Numbered from the stretch's first letter, positions 35,568 through 44,765 are shown. The stretch is DNA of 64,000 nucleotides from Paenibacillus periandrae (GCF_022458865.1 NZ_JAJNMU010000006.1:124001-188000), one strand, 5' to 3'. Numbers and translations are program-made. Notes: a model not told the origin generated them from the sequence alone.

Positions 35568-37815
35568 TCATTTTCTGTTCCCGATATTGTCCCGGCGTCA
35601 TTCCTTCCAGCTTGCGGAACTGCCGGATGAAGTTTTGTGCATTCGTATATTGCAGCCGCTCAGCGACTTCCGTAATTTTCATATCGGTCCCACTCAGCCA
35701 GCTCTTGGCCATATCATGTCGATACCCGGCCAAATAGTCACTGTAATTCATTCCGGTTTCCTTACGGAACATCCGGCGAATGTAGTGGGTACTGTAATTC
35801 AGACGCAGCGCACACTGCTCCAGCGTCAGATCGCTGTCATAATGCTCCTGTACCAGATCCATCACCGAACGTGAAATGCTTTTGCCTGATGATTCATGCC
35901 GATTGCGGGTCAGCTCCATCATCGGATAAATAATCTGGGTTTTGAACCAGTCTTCAATTTCCTGCGGCGTCCTCAGACTGAACAGCTGCTCGTACTCATT
36001 GCGGTGATCCTGAGAAAACAGCTCTCCGGTATCCCCCATATCGTAGAGCATTCGGGCGAGATCGGTCAGCAGCATCGCGAATGACATCCGATACAAGTGA
36101 GGATCGGTTTCGACCCGAAGCACATCCTGTATGAACTGCTGGAGAAGCTCTCCGGCCTTGTCCTTATCGAGAAAGGAGATTGCCTGCGTAAGCTCTGATA
36201 CCAAATGATGCGGATAATAATGACGTGACTCCTGCTGCGGCTTCAGATCATCCAGATACAGAATTGCCTTTTCTCCTAGACGAATCCGGTATTGAAGAGC
36301 CTCCTTCGCTTCCAGGAAGGCTTGCGACGTTGTGTAGAGCAGCTCATACGGCCTGCTAATCCCGATACTAACCTTCAGCTCCAAATATTCAGCAGCTGCC
36401 CGCTGAATCGACTCGGCCAGACTGCCCAGCTCACTCAGCAGCTCGCTTTGATTGTCGGCATCACTACCAACAAGTGTCACCTGATAATTATCTATCGGCA
36501 TCGCATGAATTCGCTGCGGCGGCGGAATCAGCTCGGACGCCATATTATTAATGGCAAACAGGAGCAAATCCTGTTCATTCGCATTATAGCGGGTTTGCGC
36601 AAGTGTATCGATTTGCAGAACCAGCACCGCATAACGGCGCCAGACCGGGAATTGAAACTTGGCTGCTTTATCCTCCAGCTCGCTGCGATACAGCTCGCCC
36701 TGAAACATTTTCAGCATAAAATAATCGACCAGCTGTGCGGATTGGATCTTCATTTGCCCCTCTAGCTGTTCATTAGATTGATGCAAGGATGCAAACTGCG
36801 TACCAATCCATTGCAATTCATCCTTAACCGCAGCGCCTCCACTCGTAGGCTTGCTGTGGCGCATCGTAAATTCCATCAGACTGCGTACTGGAAAATACAT
36901 GCGTCTGGAGCCCCAATAAGACAGCAGTCCGGTAAAAAGCAGCAGCAGCACAACAGCTGTCAACGTTGCCCAACCGATCGAGGCGGACTCCTTCTTCGCC
37001 TCCTCCAAAGGAATGATCGACACATAAGTCCAGTTATTATAACGAGACTGGTTATAGATAACACTGTACGAAGCTCCCTGTGAGGTGCTGTTGATATAAC
37101 CATGCGTCTGATCCGTGTTTTTGAGCTCCTGCAGCCAGGGCTCGGATGCTACGCTTTGACCGATCCTCTTCACATTGCTGTGAATAATAATATTCATTTT
37201 ATCGTCCAGAATCATCGTTTCCCGAGTTGAAAAGCCCTGCGTGAGCAGCTTGGCAAGCTCTGTATTGGATACACGGACGGACAAATAACCCTTTGGTTCC
37301 GCAGCTGTGGCAGGAATGGCCTTCACCAGCTTCAAGCCGGCAAAGGTTGGACTCTGCTCCGGCATCCAACGGGAATTATTGGCAGCATTCAAAGAAACAG
37401 GGATCTTCGCTATATCCGTTCCAAAGTAAAAACCGCTATCCTTGATATACCAGCCGTTCTGAAGACTATGCAGCTCAATGTCTTTAACACCAAGCTCATA
37501 GGTTTGAACACCAAGGAGCCCTTTAACGAGCAAATCAACATCCTGAAAGTCTTCAATCTCCATACGCCTCGACACAGAATTAATAACTAAAGGCGATTCA
37601 GCAAAACGACCTGATACTTGCTCAATAACTTTGAGAATTTGCTCGACGCGGCTTTGCGACTGCTGCAGGATGAACACGTTGGCTTCGTTAACTTTAGTTT
37701 GAACCGTGGAAGTCGATTGGAAGAATGAGTAGATTCCGAGAAATAGGAGCGGAATGGTACTGATCAAGGTAGTAAATGTCATAAGCTTGATAAAAAAAGA
37801 ATAACGCGAGGGCAT
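35557..37815 (-). CDS. Membrane-bound AraC-type regulator (YesN-like, Cache sensor)
   Basis: 752 residues. A membrane helix near residues 12-30 (FTTLISTIPLLFLGIYSFF), an extracellular Cache-type sensor (about 35-285), and a second helix (WATLTAVVLLLLFTGLLSYW) are followed by a cytoplasmic helical region. The C-terminal AraC domain (last 100 residues) includes LTLEQCALRLNYSTHYIRRM and EVAERLQYTNAQNFIRQFRK. Such one-component proteins sense an external ligand and bind DNA directly. GGAGG lies 7 nt before ATG 37815; an earlier frame opening at 37836 lacks a site. Its operon partner is the overlapping methyltransferase gene, an unusual pairing. Confidence 0.85.
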   Translation of the reverse strand: MPSRYSFFIKLMTFTTLISTIPLLFLGIYSFFQSTSTVQTKVNEANVFILQQSQSRVEQILKVIEQVSGRFAESPLVINSVSRRMEIEDFQDVDLLVKGLLGVQTYELGVKDIELHSLQNGWYIKDSGFYFGTDIAKIPVSLNAANNSRWMPEQSPTFAGLKLVKAIPATAAEPKGYLSVRVSNTELAKLLTQGFSTRETMILDDKMNIIIHSNVKRIGQSVASEPWLQELKNTDQTHGYINSTSQGASYSVIYNQSRYNNWTYVSIIPLEEAKKESASIGWATLTAVVLLLLFTGLLSYWGSRRMYFPVRSLMEFTMRHSKPTSGGAAVKDELQWIGTQFASLHQSNEQLEGQMKIQSAQLVDYFMLKMFQGELYRSELEDKAAKFQFPVWRRYAVLVLQIDTLAQTRYNANEQDLLLFAINNMASELIPPPQRIHAMPIDNYQVTLVGSDADNQSELLSELGSLAESIQRAAAEYLELKVSIGISRPYELLYTTSQAFLEAKEALQYRIRLGEKAILYLDDLKPQQESRHYYPHHLVSELTQAISFLDKDKAGELLQQFIQDVLRVETDPHLYRMSFAMLLTDLARMLYDMGDTGELFSQDHRNEYEQLFSLRTPQEIEDWFKTQIIYPMMELTRNRHESSGKSISRSVMDLVQEHYDSDLTLEQCALRLNYSTHYIRRMFRKETGMNYSDYLAGYRHDMAKSWLSGTDMKITEVAERLQYTNAQNFIRQFRKLEGMTPGQYREQKMSEL

Positions 37816-37929
37816 ACTGCTTCCTCCATACTGCATGTATAATGGTTCTCATTGTATCATATACTTGCGCTTTTGAGGACAAATCTTGGCGAAGAAGCTT
37901 TACCTCGCCAGACTCTCCTTCAAGCCCCA

Positions 37930-38598
37930 TCAATTGGACAATATCTTCGTTGATCCGTCCTTATAGCCGACAACAACCGAGCTTGCCATTTGGACGAAAA
38001 GTCCGTGCTCCACAACGCCCGGTATCGAATGAATTTGGACTCCCAGCGCTTGCGGCAGCAGGATTTGCTCAAATTTGCAGTCCACAATCCAGTTGCCATT
38101 ATCGGTCACAAATTCCTTACCGTTATCCAGACGCAGCTGCGGCTTGCAGTCCAGTTCTGTTAGACGGTTGATCGTCAGGTTGGAGGCAAATGGCACGATC
38201 TCGACAGGCAGTGAAAACTGCCCCAGATGCTCCACCCGCTTCGAATCGTCCACGATGACAATAAACCTTTTGCTATGAAAAGCGATGATTTTTTCCCGCA
38301 GCAGCGCACCTCCGCCACCCTTGATCAAATTCAGCTGATCGTCAACCTCATCGGCCCCGTCTATGGTCAGATCAATACTTGTGATTTTGGAAAATTCGAC
38401 CATTGGAATACCGGCTTGTCTGGCCAGATCCTCTGAGCTTTGTGAGCTTGCCACCGCACGGATATGCAGTCCTTTTTGTACGCGCTGCCCTATCTGTTGA
38501 ATCGCCCAATAGGCAGTAGATCCGGTTCCGAGTCCTACAATCATTCCCTCTTCAATGAATTGGACAGCCTGCTGAGCGGCAATTTCTTTTGGATTCAT
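37930..38598 (-). CDS. rpiA: Ribose-5-phosphate isomerase A
   Basis: 222 residues, full length for RpiA. It has GLGTGSTAYWAI near the N-terminus, the catalytic block TIDGADEVD and KGGGGALLREKI. It interconverts ribose-5-phosphate and ribulose-5-phosphate in the pentose phosphate pathway, which is where xylose from the xylan locus ends up. AGGGAG lies 8 nt before ATG 38598; a GTG at 38607 is possible. A small hairpin (TGGCGA at 37887 with TCGCCA at 37905) lies downstream. Confidence 0.95.
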   Translation of the reverse strand: MNPKEIAAQQAVQFIEEGMIVGLGTGSTAYWAIQQIGQRVQKGLHIRAVASSQSSEDLARQAGIPMVEFSKITSIDLTIDGADEVDDQLNLIKGGGGALLREKIIAFHSKRFIVIVDDSKRVEHLGQFSLPVEIVPFASNLTINRLTELDCKPQLRLDNGKEFVTDNGNWIVDCKFEQILLPQALGVQIHSIPGVVEHGLFVQMASSVVVGYKDGSTKILSN

Positions 38599-38714
38599 AG
38601 CTATCACTCCCTGCTATTTGCATGATCGATCACTTTGATTATAAATCAGGAAAGGCTGGAATGGTAATTTCCCTATGGTATAATAAGGAAAATAGCTTGG
38701 AAAGGATTGATTCC

Positions 38715-39362
38715 ATGTTTTCTCGAAATCGCTTAATCGCTGCTGTAAGCTTGATCATACTCACGATGGTCTTATCCTGGACATATCCTGACGCAACCCC
38801 GTTAGGCGAACAATGGTTTACAGCGGTAGGCTTGCCTACATGGTCAAATGGCCATACCGGGATCAATTATTTTAGTGTTTTTCTTGTGCTCATTGTACTT
38901 ACCGGTTTGTTTTTACTGAGATCGTCCTTATACAAGCATCCTCGTAAAATAGTGCTCGCGGCTATCATCGCGCTATTATGGCTGCCGGCAAACCTGGTTA
39001 TCGGCTATCAAACCGTGTTTGCAAAAGGAATTTATACACTGGAGTATGACAAGCAAGGCAGCAGCTGCAGCTACAAAAGAGAAGAGCAATGGCTGAATGG
39101 CAGCTGCACTTTAACGTTTATTAACCATGGACAGAGTGTAGATTTTTCAGTCATGATTCGCAAAGAACCGTTTCCGAACAACGCTTTCCTTGAGCAATTG
39201 GATGTGCTGGGTGATCAAACTCTTCACATGGCCGCCCATGATAAAAACTCCATAACAGTAGCCTTCTCAAAATGGGTCGAGAATGTCGAAACACCTTTCA
39301 ACGGAAGCATGTCGGGCTTTGATATTACGGTCAAAAATGCAACCTCACAAAGACGTTTGTAA
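38715..39362 (+). CDS. Membrane protein of unknown function
   Basis: 215 residues. Three hydrophobic segments lie in the first 110 residues (LIAAVSLIILTMVLSW, FSVFLVLIVLTGLFLL, IVLAAIIALLWLPANLVIGY), followed by a soluble domain that contains CSYKREEQWLNGSC, where two cysteines could form a disulfide outside the cell. GGAAAGG lies about 9 nt before ATG 38715. It is divergent from rpiA and convergent with the DUF2812 gene, only 3 nt from its stop. The family is not recognised. Confidence 0.7.
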   Translation: MFSRNRLIAAVSLIILTMVLSWTYPDATPLGEQWFTAVGLPTWSNGHTGINYFSVFLVLIVLTGLFLLRSSLYKHPRKIVLAAIIALLWLPANLVIGYQTVFAKGIYTLEYDKQGSSCSYKREEQWLNGSCTLTFINHGQSVDFSVMIRKEPFPNNAFLEQLDVLGDQTLHMAAHDKNSITVAFSKWVENVETPFNGSMSGFDITVKNATSQRRL

Positions 39363-39365
39363 AAC

Positions 39366-39992
39366 TTATTTTGTATAATGATCTTCTTGTGATTCCTTGT
39401 ACAGCTTATTCGCTTTATGGGCCAGAAGAAAACATATAACGATCATAATCGGAATCAGCATCCAGAAAAACCCTCTGAATAAAGCGAACGGTGTTTCAAA
39501 AAGAAAGGCCTGCCAAAAACCCGCTCCGCTTTTCTCCCATAATCCTTGTGTATAATATAATAATTTCGGGTTCAAAAAAGCCTTCACATCAATCAAGTCA
39601 GTAGTCGTCAGTACAACGAACAGCGGAATTAAGGCAGTCGCCGTTGAGACCCATATTTCTGAAATTCTTTTATATCTTGCGGCTTTGGAATCGGTGTCCG
39701 AGAAAATATCCTCGCTTCCGTGAGCGCCTGAATTTTTAAAATATTGAGCTCCAGAGCTTTTCGTTCCGGCGATATGCTTCCAGCCGCTGTCTTCAAAAAG
39801 CGCGCGGTAATCTTCAAAATCCGCTGTTTTCTTAAATTTGCGGTAATCCATTTTTATCGCTGCATGCTCAGGCTTGGCAGGTTGAAACTTATACCCGAAT
39901 GATTTCCCTGTGAATATATAACCTTGCCTCGCCATTTCATTCAGCCACTCTTCTTCCTTGTCAAAATTAATAAAAAATTTGAATTTTCTCAT
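39366..39992 (-). CDS. DUF2812 membrane protein
   Basis: 208 residues. The N-terminal domain (about 1-95: FFINFDKEEEWLNEMARQGY, then FGYKFQPAKPEHAAIKMDYR) is typical of DUF2812, and two membrane segments follow (VSTATALIPLFVVLTTTDL, FFWMLIPIMIVICFLLAHKA). Members nearly always sit beside a PadR regulator, as here with an 18-nt gap, and are thought to be membrane sensors or effectors of the PadR system. GAGGG lies 8 nt before ATG 39992. Confidence 0.85.
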   Translation of the reverse strand: MRKFKFFINFDKEEEWLNEMARQGYIFTGKSFGYKFQPAKPEHAAIKMDYRKFKKTADFEDYRALFEDSGWKHIAGTKSSGAQYFKNSGAHGSEDIFSDTDSKAARYKRISEIWVSTATALIPLFVVLTTTDLIDVKAFLNPKLLYYTQGLWEKSGAGFWQAFLFETPFALFRGFFWMLIPIMIVICFLLAHKANKLYKESQEDHYTK

Positions 39993-40010
39993 CACGATTT
40001 CCCTCATTTC

Positions 40011-40322
40011 TCATCTCAAGGTATGTTTCGTAACCTCAATCATGTGATTCATTCTTTCAAAGTCGAGACGCAGGATTTCCTGTCCCAGCTCTGTGATCGC
40101 ATAAACCTTACGCCGGCTGTCCTCACTGGTAACGGGCTGTATAAATTTCAGCTTCAACAAGTTCTCAATAGCCCCGTAAAGCGTCCCTGCCGCCATTCTT
40201 ACCTGTCCACCGCTGAGCTCCTCCACCTTTTGCAAAATCAAATAGCCGTGAGCCGGTTCGATCAAAGCCAGAAGAATATAATAAACGGTTTCCGTCAGCG
40301 GTAAATGTTTGTCTCTACTCAT
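40011..40322 (-). CDS. PadR-family transcriptional regulator
   Basis: 103 residues. A winged-helix domain, LTETVYYILLALIEPAHGYL followed by VRMAAGTLYGAIENLLKL, shows the PadR recognition helix and wing (SRRKVYAITELGQEIL). It represses its own operon until an inducer or membrane signal releases it. AAAGGAGGGG precedes ATG 40322. Palindromic sites with ATAC/GTAT half-sites lie 40-75 nt upstream. It is co-transcribed with the DUF2812 gene. Confidence 0.9.
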   Translation of the reverse strand: MSRDKHLPLTETVYYILLALIEPAHGYLILQKVEELSGGQVRMAAGTLYGAIENLLKLKFIQPVTSEDSRRKVYAITELGQEILRLDFERMNHMIEVTKHTLR

Positions 40323-40347
40323 GGTTCCCCTCCTTTTACTCAACGCG

Positions 40348-40397
40348 ACTATATAGTTCAAATGTATAGTTATACTATATACAGTTTAGCTGTATAT
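40348..40397 (-). promoter_or_regulatory. PadR operator cluster
   Basis: Three palindromes lie in 50 nt: ACTATATAGT (40348-40357), TATAGT-N3-ACTATA (40365-40379) and ATATACAG-N5-CTGTATAT (40377-40397). They cover the expected promoter of the PadR-DUF2812 operon and fit dimeric winged-helix binding. Confidence 0.65.
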
Positions 40398-40544
40398 TGC
40401 AACCCCTTGAAAGGCTCCATTTACTTTTTGGCAAGGTAGCGTTAAGTTATAATATAATCCGGGTCGCGCATACTAAGAGATTTAGCGGTAAAAGTACGGA
40501 AACAGCCTATGCTTTCGTAGTCGCTTTCTTACAGAAAGCGTGTA

Positions 40545-40605
40545 GGCGAGCGCTGGCGCTTCTACAGGATCATTTGGCCGCTCCGCTCATTATTCACCGG
40601 ACTTC
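40545..40605 (+). repeat. Dispersed palindromic-type repeat, copy A
   Basis: About 61 nt match the reverse complement of the left part of the element at 60216-60384 at roughly 85 percent. The shared core is CAGGATCATTTGGCCGCT followed a little later by TTCACC and ACTTC. The left part of the interval holds a hairpin CGCTTTC-N5-GAAAGCG (40522-40540). It lies in the 364-nt gap between padR and the response regulator, which otherwise holds no gene. Confidence 0.6.
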
Positions 40606-40686
40606 GGTATATAACCCAGCTTTACCCTGAGAATCGAATCCAAGATTGCCGCATGTTCACACTAAGAGGTTGGAAGGTGTTTAACT

Positions 40687-41355
40687 ATGAATATATTAAT
40701 TATCGAGGACGATCCCAGTATTCAAATGCTGCTCAAGCTCAGTCTTGAGGTTGAAGGCTTTCAAACGTCGGTAGCCGGATCGGCGGCAGCTGGCATGGAT
40801 ACATTGGCGGCTCAACACACGGATCTGATCCTGCTCGATCTGATGCTGCCTGATCGCTCCGGCTTTGAACTCCTCCAAACGCTCCAGCAGCACTACAAAA
40901 CGATTCCCGTTATTGTACTCAGTGCCAAAAATGAGATGAACGATAAAATACTCGGCTTTCAGCTGGGAGCGGACGATTATTTAACAAAGCCCTTTGAAAC
41001 AAGGGAGCTGATTGTACGCATCCGGGCAGTTATCCGGCGAATGAACACCACGAGCTCAACACCTGAAACTATCCAGGTAGACAAGATCGAGATCGACAAG
41101 CGGGAGCGTTCCTTAAAGGTCGGCGGCACCCTCATCAAAACGACCAGCAAGGAGTTTGATTTTATGTGGCTGTTATGCAGCCATCCCAAAGCCGTATTTA
41201 CGCGTGAGCAAATTCTTGATCAGGTATGGGGCTTTGAATTTTATGGACAGACACGCTCCGTCGATATGATGGTGAATCGGCTGCGGGAAAAGATGAAGCC
41301 CTATGACCATTTAGTCGCAACGGTACACGGTACCGGCTATAAGCTGGAGGTATAG
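40687..41355 (+). CDS. OmpR-family response regulator
   Basis: 222 residues. The receiver domain has acidic residues IIEDD near the start, phospho-acceptor D51 (LLDLMLPDRSG) and the KPF lysine loop. The C-terminal winged-helix domain (about 125-222) ends in DHLVATVHGTGYKLEV. GGAAGGTG lies 7 nt before the ATG. It is followed after 3 nt by its histidine kinase and then by an ABC import operon, which it probably controls; three TACAAA/TACAAT boxes precede the gene after the kinase. Confidence 0.93.
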   Translation: MNILIIEDDPSIQMLLKLSLEVEGFQTSVAGSAAAGMDTLAAQHTDLILLDLMLPDRSGFELLQTLQQHYKTIPVIVLSAKNEMNDKILGFQLGADDYLTKPFETRELIVRIRAVIRRMNTTSSTPETIQVDKIEIDKRERSLKVGGTLIKTTSKEFDFMWLLCSHPKAVFTREQILDQVWGFEFYGQTRSVDMMVNRLREKMKPYDHLVATVHGTGYKLEV

Positions 41356-41358
41356 GCC

Positions 41359-42774
41359 ATGGGACTGCGAAATAAGCTGTTTCTCCAACATACCGTGACC
41401 ATTATTATGCTGCTTACCGCCATGTATTTTATCGTAAATTATACAATTAGCAAAAGCATGATTGAACGCGATATCCGCACCTTGAGCCAATACAATACCT
41501 TGCACCGCATCGAAGCGTTAAAAATTGTCAATGATAAAAGAATCAGCATCGAGCAGCTGTTCTCTGGAACCTATGCGCCGCTTATTGCTTCACATCTGGC
41601 TGCCAACAGCAACTTTCAGGTTCAGCTGTTTGCTTTGGACGAGACGATCGTCGGCAATAGCGGCGACAAAGAAAATTTGCTGAAACGAGATGATATTGAG
41701 ACCGCTTTGACAGGGCAAAAGGCTACCGTGATTACGGAATCCGAGGATACGCAGTATTTAATTTATTCGGCCCCGTTTATGTATGAGGGAAAAATAGTCG
41801 GCGGGTTTCGGTACTTGCTTGATCTCAATCAGCATGTCCAAACGCTTGATGAAATGAGGTATTGGTTCATTGGTGTAGCCTTGGGATGCCTGCTCTTATC
41901 GTTACTGGCAAGCTACTCCTTCTTTTCTATCCTGATGAAGCCGCTGCACGATTTGAAGCAAGCACTCAAGCTTGTATCTGTCGGTGATTTCAGCAAAAAA
42001 ATTGTCGTGAACAGCCAGGATGAAGTCAGGGAGCTGGCTAAAGACTTTAACCATATGTCCGATTCCTTACAGCACCATATCGAAATGCTGCACTACGAGC
42101 AAAGTAAGCAAAAAACGTTTTACGACAATATGACCCACGAATTGAAGACACCGCTCACCTCCATCATCGGCTTCTCCGATTTGATCGCACACATGGATCA
42201 AAAGGACGATATCCGCAATTGCAATGTGTACATCCGCAAGGAAAGCGGCCGACTATTGAACATGGTCGAGGAGCTGCTGCAAACCTCACTCAAAGGGGAA
42301 GAGGCATGGCGTGTGAAGCTGCAGCTCATGGATCTGGGAACCGTGATCACCGACAGTCTGCGAATTCTCGAGCCAACCCTGCACAAGTCATCCATTACGA
42401 CAACCCTGCATATATCGCCTTGCGATGTGTATCTGGACTCGGAACGCACCCAGCAAGTGCTGTTTAATGTGATTGACAATGCGATTAAGCATAGCGAATG
42501 CACCCATCTGGATATTTTGCTGGAGGATTATGAGGGACAAGGCTGTGTTCGCATTGTTGATAACGGCAAAGGAATCTCCGAGCAGGACAGGCTCACCTTA
42601 TTTGTGCCGTCCGAGCATAAGCAGGACCGGATTATATCGGCTCAATCTCATGGACTCGGCTTGCCGCTATGCAAACAATTAATGGAACTGCAGGGTGGCA
42701 ATATCGTGATAAACAGCCGGACAGGTGTCGGGACTGAAGTACAGCTGCAATTTAATAAGGGACTTTTCTGGTGA
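41359..42774 (+). CDS. Sensor histidine kinase
   Basis: 471 residues: a membrane helix (about 12-30), an extracellular sensor of about 135 residues, a second helix (about 170-192), HAMP linker (about 193-245), HisKA domain with phospho-accepting H260 (FYDNMTHELKTPLTSIIGFS), and an ATPase domain with N-box FNVIDNAIKHSE, G1 DNGKGIS and G2 SHGLGLPL. It autophosphorylates on H260 and passes the phosphate to D51 of the upstream regulator. The sensor domain shows no recognised fold. The operon downstream suggests it detects the substrate of the ABC importer. Confidence 0.93.
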   Translation: MGLRNKLFLQHTVTIIMLLTAMYFIVNYTISKSMIERDIRTLSQYNTLHRIEALKIVNDKRISIEQLFSGTYAPLIASHLAANSNFQVQLFALDETIVGNSGDKENLLKRDDIETALTGQKATVITESEDTQYLIYSAPFMYEGKIVGGFRYLLDLNQHVQTLDEMRYWFIGVALGCLLLSLLASYSFFSILMKPLHDLKQALKLVSVGDFSKKIVVNSQDEVRELAKDFNHMSDSLQHHIEMLHYEQSKQKTFYDNMTHELKTPLTSIIGFSDLIAHMDQKDDIRNCNVYIRKESGRLLNMVEELLQTSLKGEEAWRVKLQLMDLGTVITDSLRILEPTLHKSSITTTLHISPCDVYLDSERTQQVLFNVIDNAIKHSECTHLDILLEDYEGQGCVRIVDNGKGISEQDRLTLFVPSEHKQDRIISAQSHGLGLPLCKQLMELQGGNIVINSRTGVGTEVQLQFNKGLFW

Positions 42775-42782
42775 AAGGCTGT

Positions 42783-42807
42783 TACAAAATTGATACAAAC
42801 CTACAAT
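42783..42807 (+). promoter_or_regulatory. Candidate response-regulator binding repeats
   Basis: TACAAA (42783-42788), TACAAA (42794-42799) and TACAAT (42802-42807) lie in tandem, the first two 11 nt apart, as OmpR/PhoB-type regulators favour. They lie in the 62-nt gap after the kinase gene, about 30 nt before the next start codon. Confidence 0.4.
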
Positions 42808-42836
42808 TTTTTTGAGATAAAAGGAGCGTAAAGTAA

Positions 42837-43622
42837 ATGCCAGAGGAAAAGAAAGGGCTTTCATGGTTTCGCCTCATCTTACTGCAGGTTGTTGTTGGCT
42901 GCATATTGATAGCCGTGTGTGCCTATACCTTTCGCATCCCTGTGGATGAAGTTCGCATCGTTCCGCCTCAGCAGGATGACCGCGATAAGGTAGCCGGAGT
43001 TCCCATGCGCGTCAATATCACCTACCCAGGCCTTGGCACCATCTCGATTGATGACCCAAAGGAGCTTCTGAAATTATCCAATACCTTCTCAGGACTATTG
43101 TCCGTCGGCAAGCAGCAAAATCCGGCTAAATCTCCACGGCTGCTGCTTACAGGCTCGATGGCTTATCTGGATCAGGAGGACATTCCTTTTCAAGTCGAGA
43201 CCAACGCCTTCCGTTTCGGTGATGAATCAGTCAATTCACTCAATGTCAGTGCCGAAATTCGCAAGCTGCAAAGTACGCTCATCGATAAAACGCTGACTTC
43301 AGATACCATTGGAGCCGCTATGGACGATACTCGTAACGATGTGTTCTCTTTGCAGCAAGGTGAGCTTACCCTGCTAACAAGTGGGGAGCGGGGAGCGCTT
43401 ACCGCCAAAATGCGTTCGGCTATCCGCGTCATCGACTTCAGCCATTTTGATTACCTGGCAGAGCAACCTGACGCCCACTATGTTGTACGGCTCACAGATG
43501 ATTCCAAGTCCAAGCAGCATTGGCTACATCTGGACCGATACAATAACGCTTACATTGTGGTATTCGACCTGTTGGATGAGACCAACCAAAGAGCCTATTT
43601 CAAATTGAACGATGCCTCATAA
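42837..43622 (+). CDS. Membrane-anchored protein of unknown function in the ABC operon
   Basis: 261 residues. One N-terminal membrane helix (LILLQVVVGCILIAVCAYTF, about 13-32) anchors a long outward-facing domain without a recognised motif; it may belong to DUF3919, but I am not sure. AAAAGGAG lies 11 nt before the ATG. Placed between the two-component genes and the binding protein, it could be an accessory sensor that reports transporter occupancy to the kinase (inference). Confidence 0.65.
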   Translation: MPEEKKGLSWFRLILLQVVVGCILIAVCAYTFRIPVDEVRIVPPQQDDRDKVAGVPMRVNITYPGLGTISIDDPKELLKLSNTFSGLLSVGKQQNPAKSPRLLLTGSMAYLDQEDIPFQVETNAFRFGDESVNSLNVSAEIRKLQSTLIDKTLTSDTIGAAMDDTRNDVFSLQQGELTLLTSGERGALTAKMRSAIRVIDFSHFDYLAEQPDAHYVVRLTDDSKSKQHWLHLDRYNNAYIVVFDLLDETNQRAYFKLNDAS

Positions 43623-43646
43623 CAATTTGAAGGGATGATGGATGGC

Positions 43647-44681
43647 ATGGCTAGAAAGAAAAATAATACACCTGTCATAGTTTTATCAGTAATTGTAATT
43701 GTACTTATAGCGGGGTTCTTTATGTACAAATCCGGCGTGTTCGGCGGCAAGGCTCAAGGCAAAGTAACCGTATATTCGATTTTCCAAGAGGAAGAAGCAC
43801 GTAAAATCATGGATAAGTTTAAAGCGGATACTGGTATCGACTACGATATTTTACGCTTGCCAAGTGGTGAAGCGGTTTCAAGAGTACAAAATGAAATGGG
43901 TAAGCCGCAAGCTGACTTCCTGATGGGTGGTCCCGCCGATTCCCATGAGGTATTGAAAAAAGCTGGCGCATTGGAAAGCTACATCTCTCCGAATGCCTCG
44001 GATATTCCAGATAACATGAAGGATAAAGAAGGCGCATGGACCGGATTTTATTTAAATCCAATTGCAATCGGCATTAATACACAGCGTTGGAAAGAAAAAT
44101 ACGGAACAGCCGCTTATCCGGAAACCTTTAAAGATCTGTTAGATCCTAAATATAAAGGCGAGATCGGGATGTCCGATCCGGCTACCTCCGGTACTTCCTA
44201 CACAGCTGTTGCTTCACTCGCTCAAGTATGGGGCAAGGATGAAATGCTGAAATACATGACTCAATTGCTGCCGAACCTGAAGGAAAGACCGAAATCCGGT
44301 ATCGAACCGATTCAAAAGGCCGGTAAAGGCGAATATACCATCGGGATTACGTTCCTGGGCGACCAAATCAAAGTAAAAAATCAAGGTAATCCGATTATTA
44401 GCATCGTGCCGGAAGCAGCTGGTTATGAAGTAGGCGGATTAGCTATTGTCAAAAATGGCCCTAACACAGCAGCAGCCAAAAAGCTGATGGATTATATGTT
44501 AACTGCTGAACCAGGCAAAATTTACACAGAATCTGCCTATTCCGTCTCCGTGAAGCCGGGCGTTCCCGTTCCACCAGGCGGCGTCGATATCAAAACGACC
44601 AAATATAACAAAGCCTACAGCCTATGGACGGCAGCCGAGCAAAGAAAAGCATTGCAGGATGCATTAAAGGATTTGAAATAA
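43647..44681 (+). CDS. ABC transporter solute-binding protein, ferric/phospho-sugar (AfuA/FbpA) type, membrane anchored
   Basis: 344 residues. The N-terminus carries a single hydrophobic helix (TPVIVLSVIVIVLIAGFFMY) and no lipobox cysteine, so it should be membrane-anchored or cleaved. The fold matches type-2 periplasmic binding proteins of the AfuA/FbpA/PgtC group (KVTVYSIFQEEEARKIMDKF, FLMGGPADSHE, DPATSGTSYT). Members bind ferric iron, hexose phosphates, phosphoglycerate or phosphonates, so the ligand is open. ATG 43647 is preferred over clustered ATGs at 43635 and 43638, which crowd the ribosome site. A diverged second copy is encoded at 47617-48630. Confidence 0.82.
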   Translation: MARKKNNTPVIVLSVIVIVLIAGFFMYKSGVFGGKAQGKVTVYSIFQEEEARKIMDKFKADTGIDYDILRLPSGEAVSRVQNEMGKPQADFLMGGPADSHEVLKKAGALESYISPNASDIPDNMKDKEGAWTGFYLNPIAIGINTQRWKEKYGTAAYPETFKDLLDPKYKGEIGMSDPATSGTSYTAVASLAQVWGKDEMLKYMTQLLPNLKERPKSGIEPIQKAGKGEYTIGITFLGDQIKVKNQGNPIISIVPEAAGYEVGGLAIVKNGPNTAAAKKLMDYMLTAEPGKIYTESAYSVSVKPGVPVPPGGVDIKTTKYNKAYSLWTAAEQRKALQDALKDLK

Positions 44682-44765
44682 GTTGAACCATTGCGGCATA
44701 GCAGGACAGTCAATGTCTTGCTATGTCTCCCTTGGAAGATTCAGAAAGGTGGTAGCTCTCCCCCT

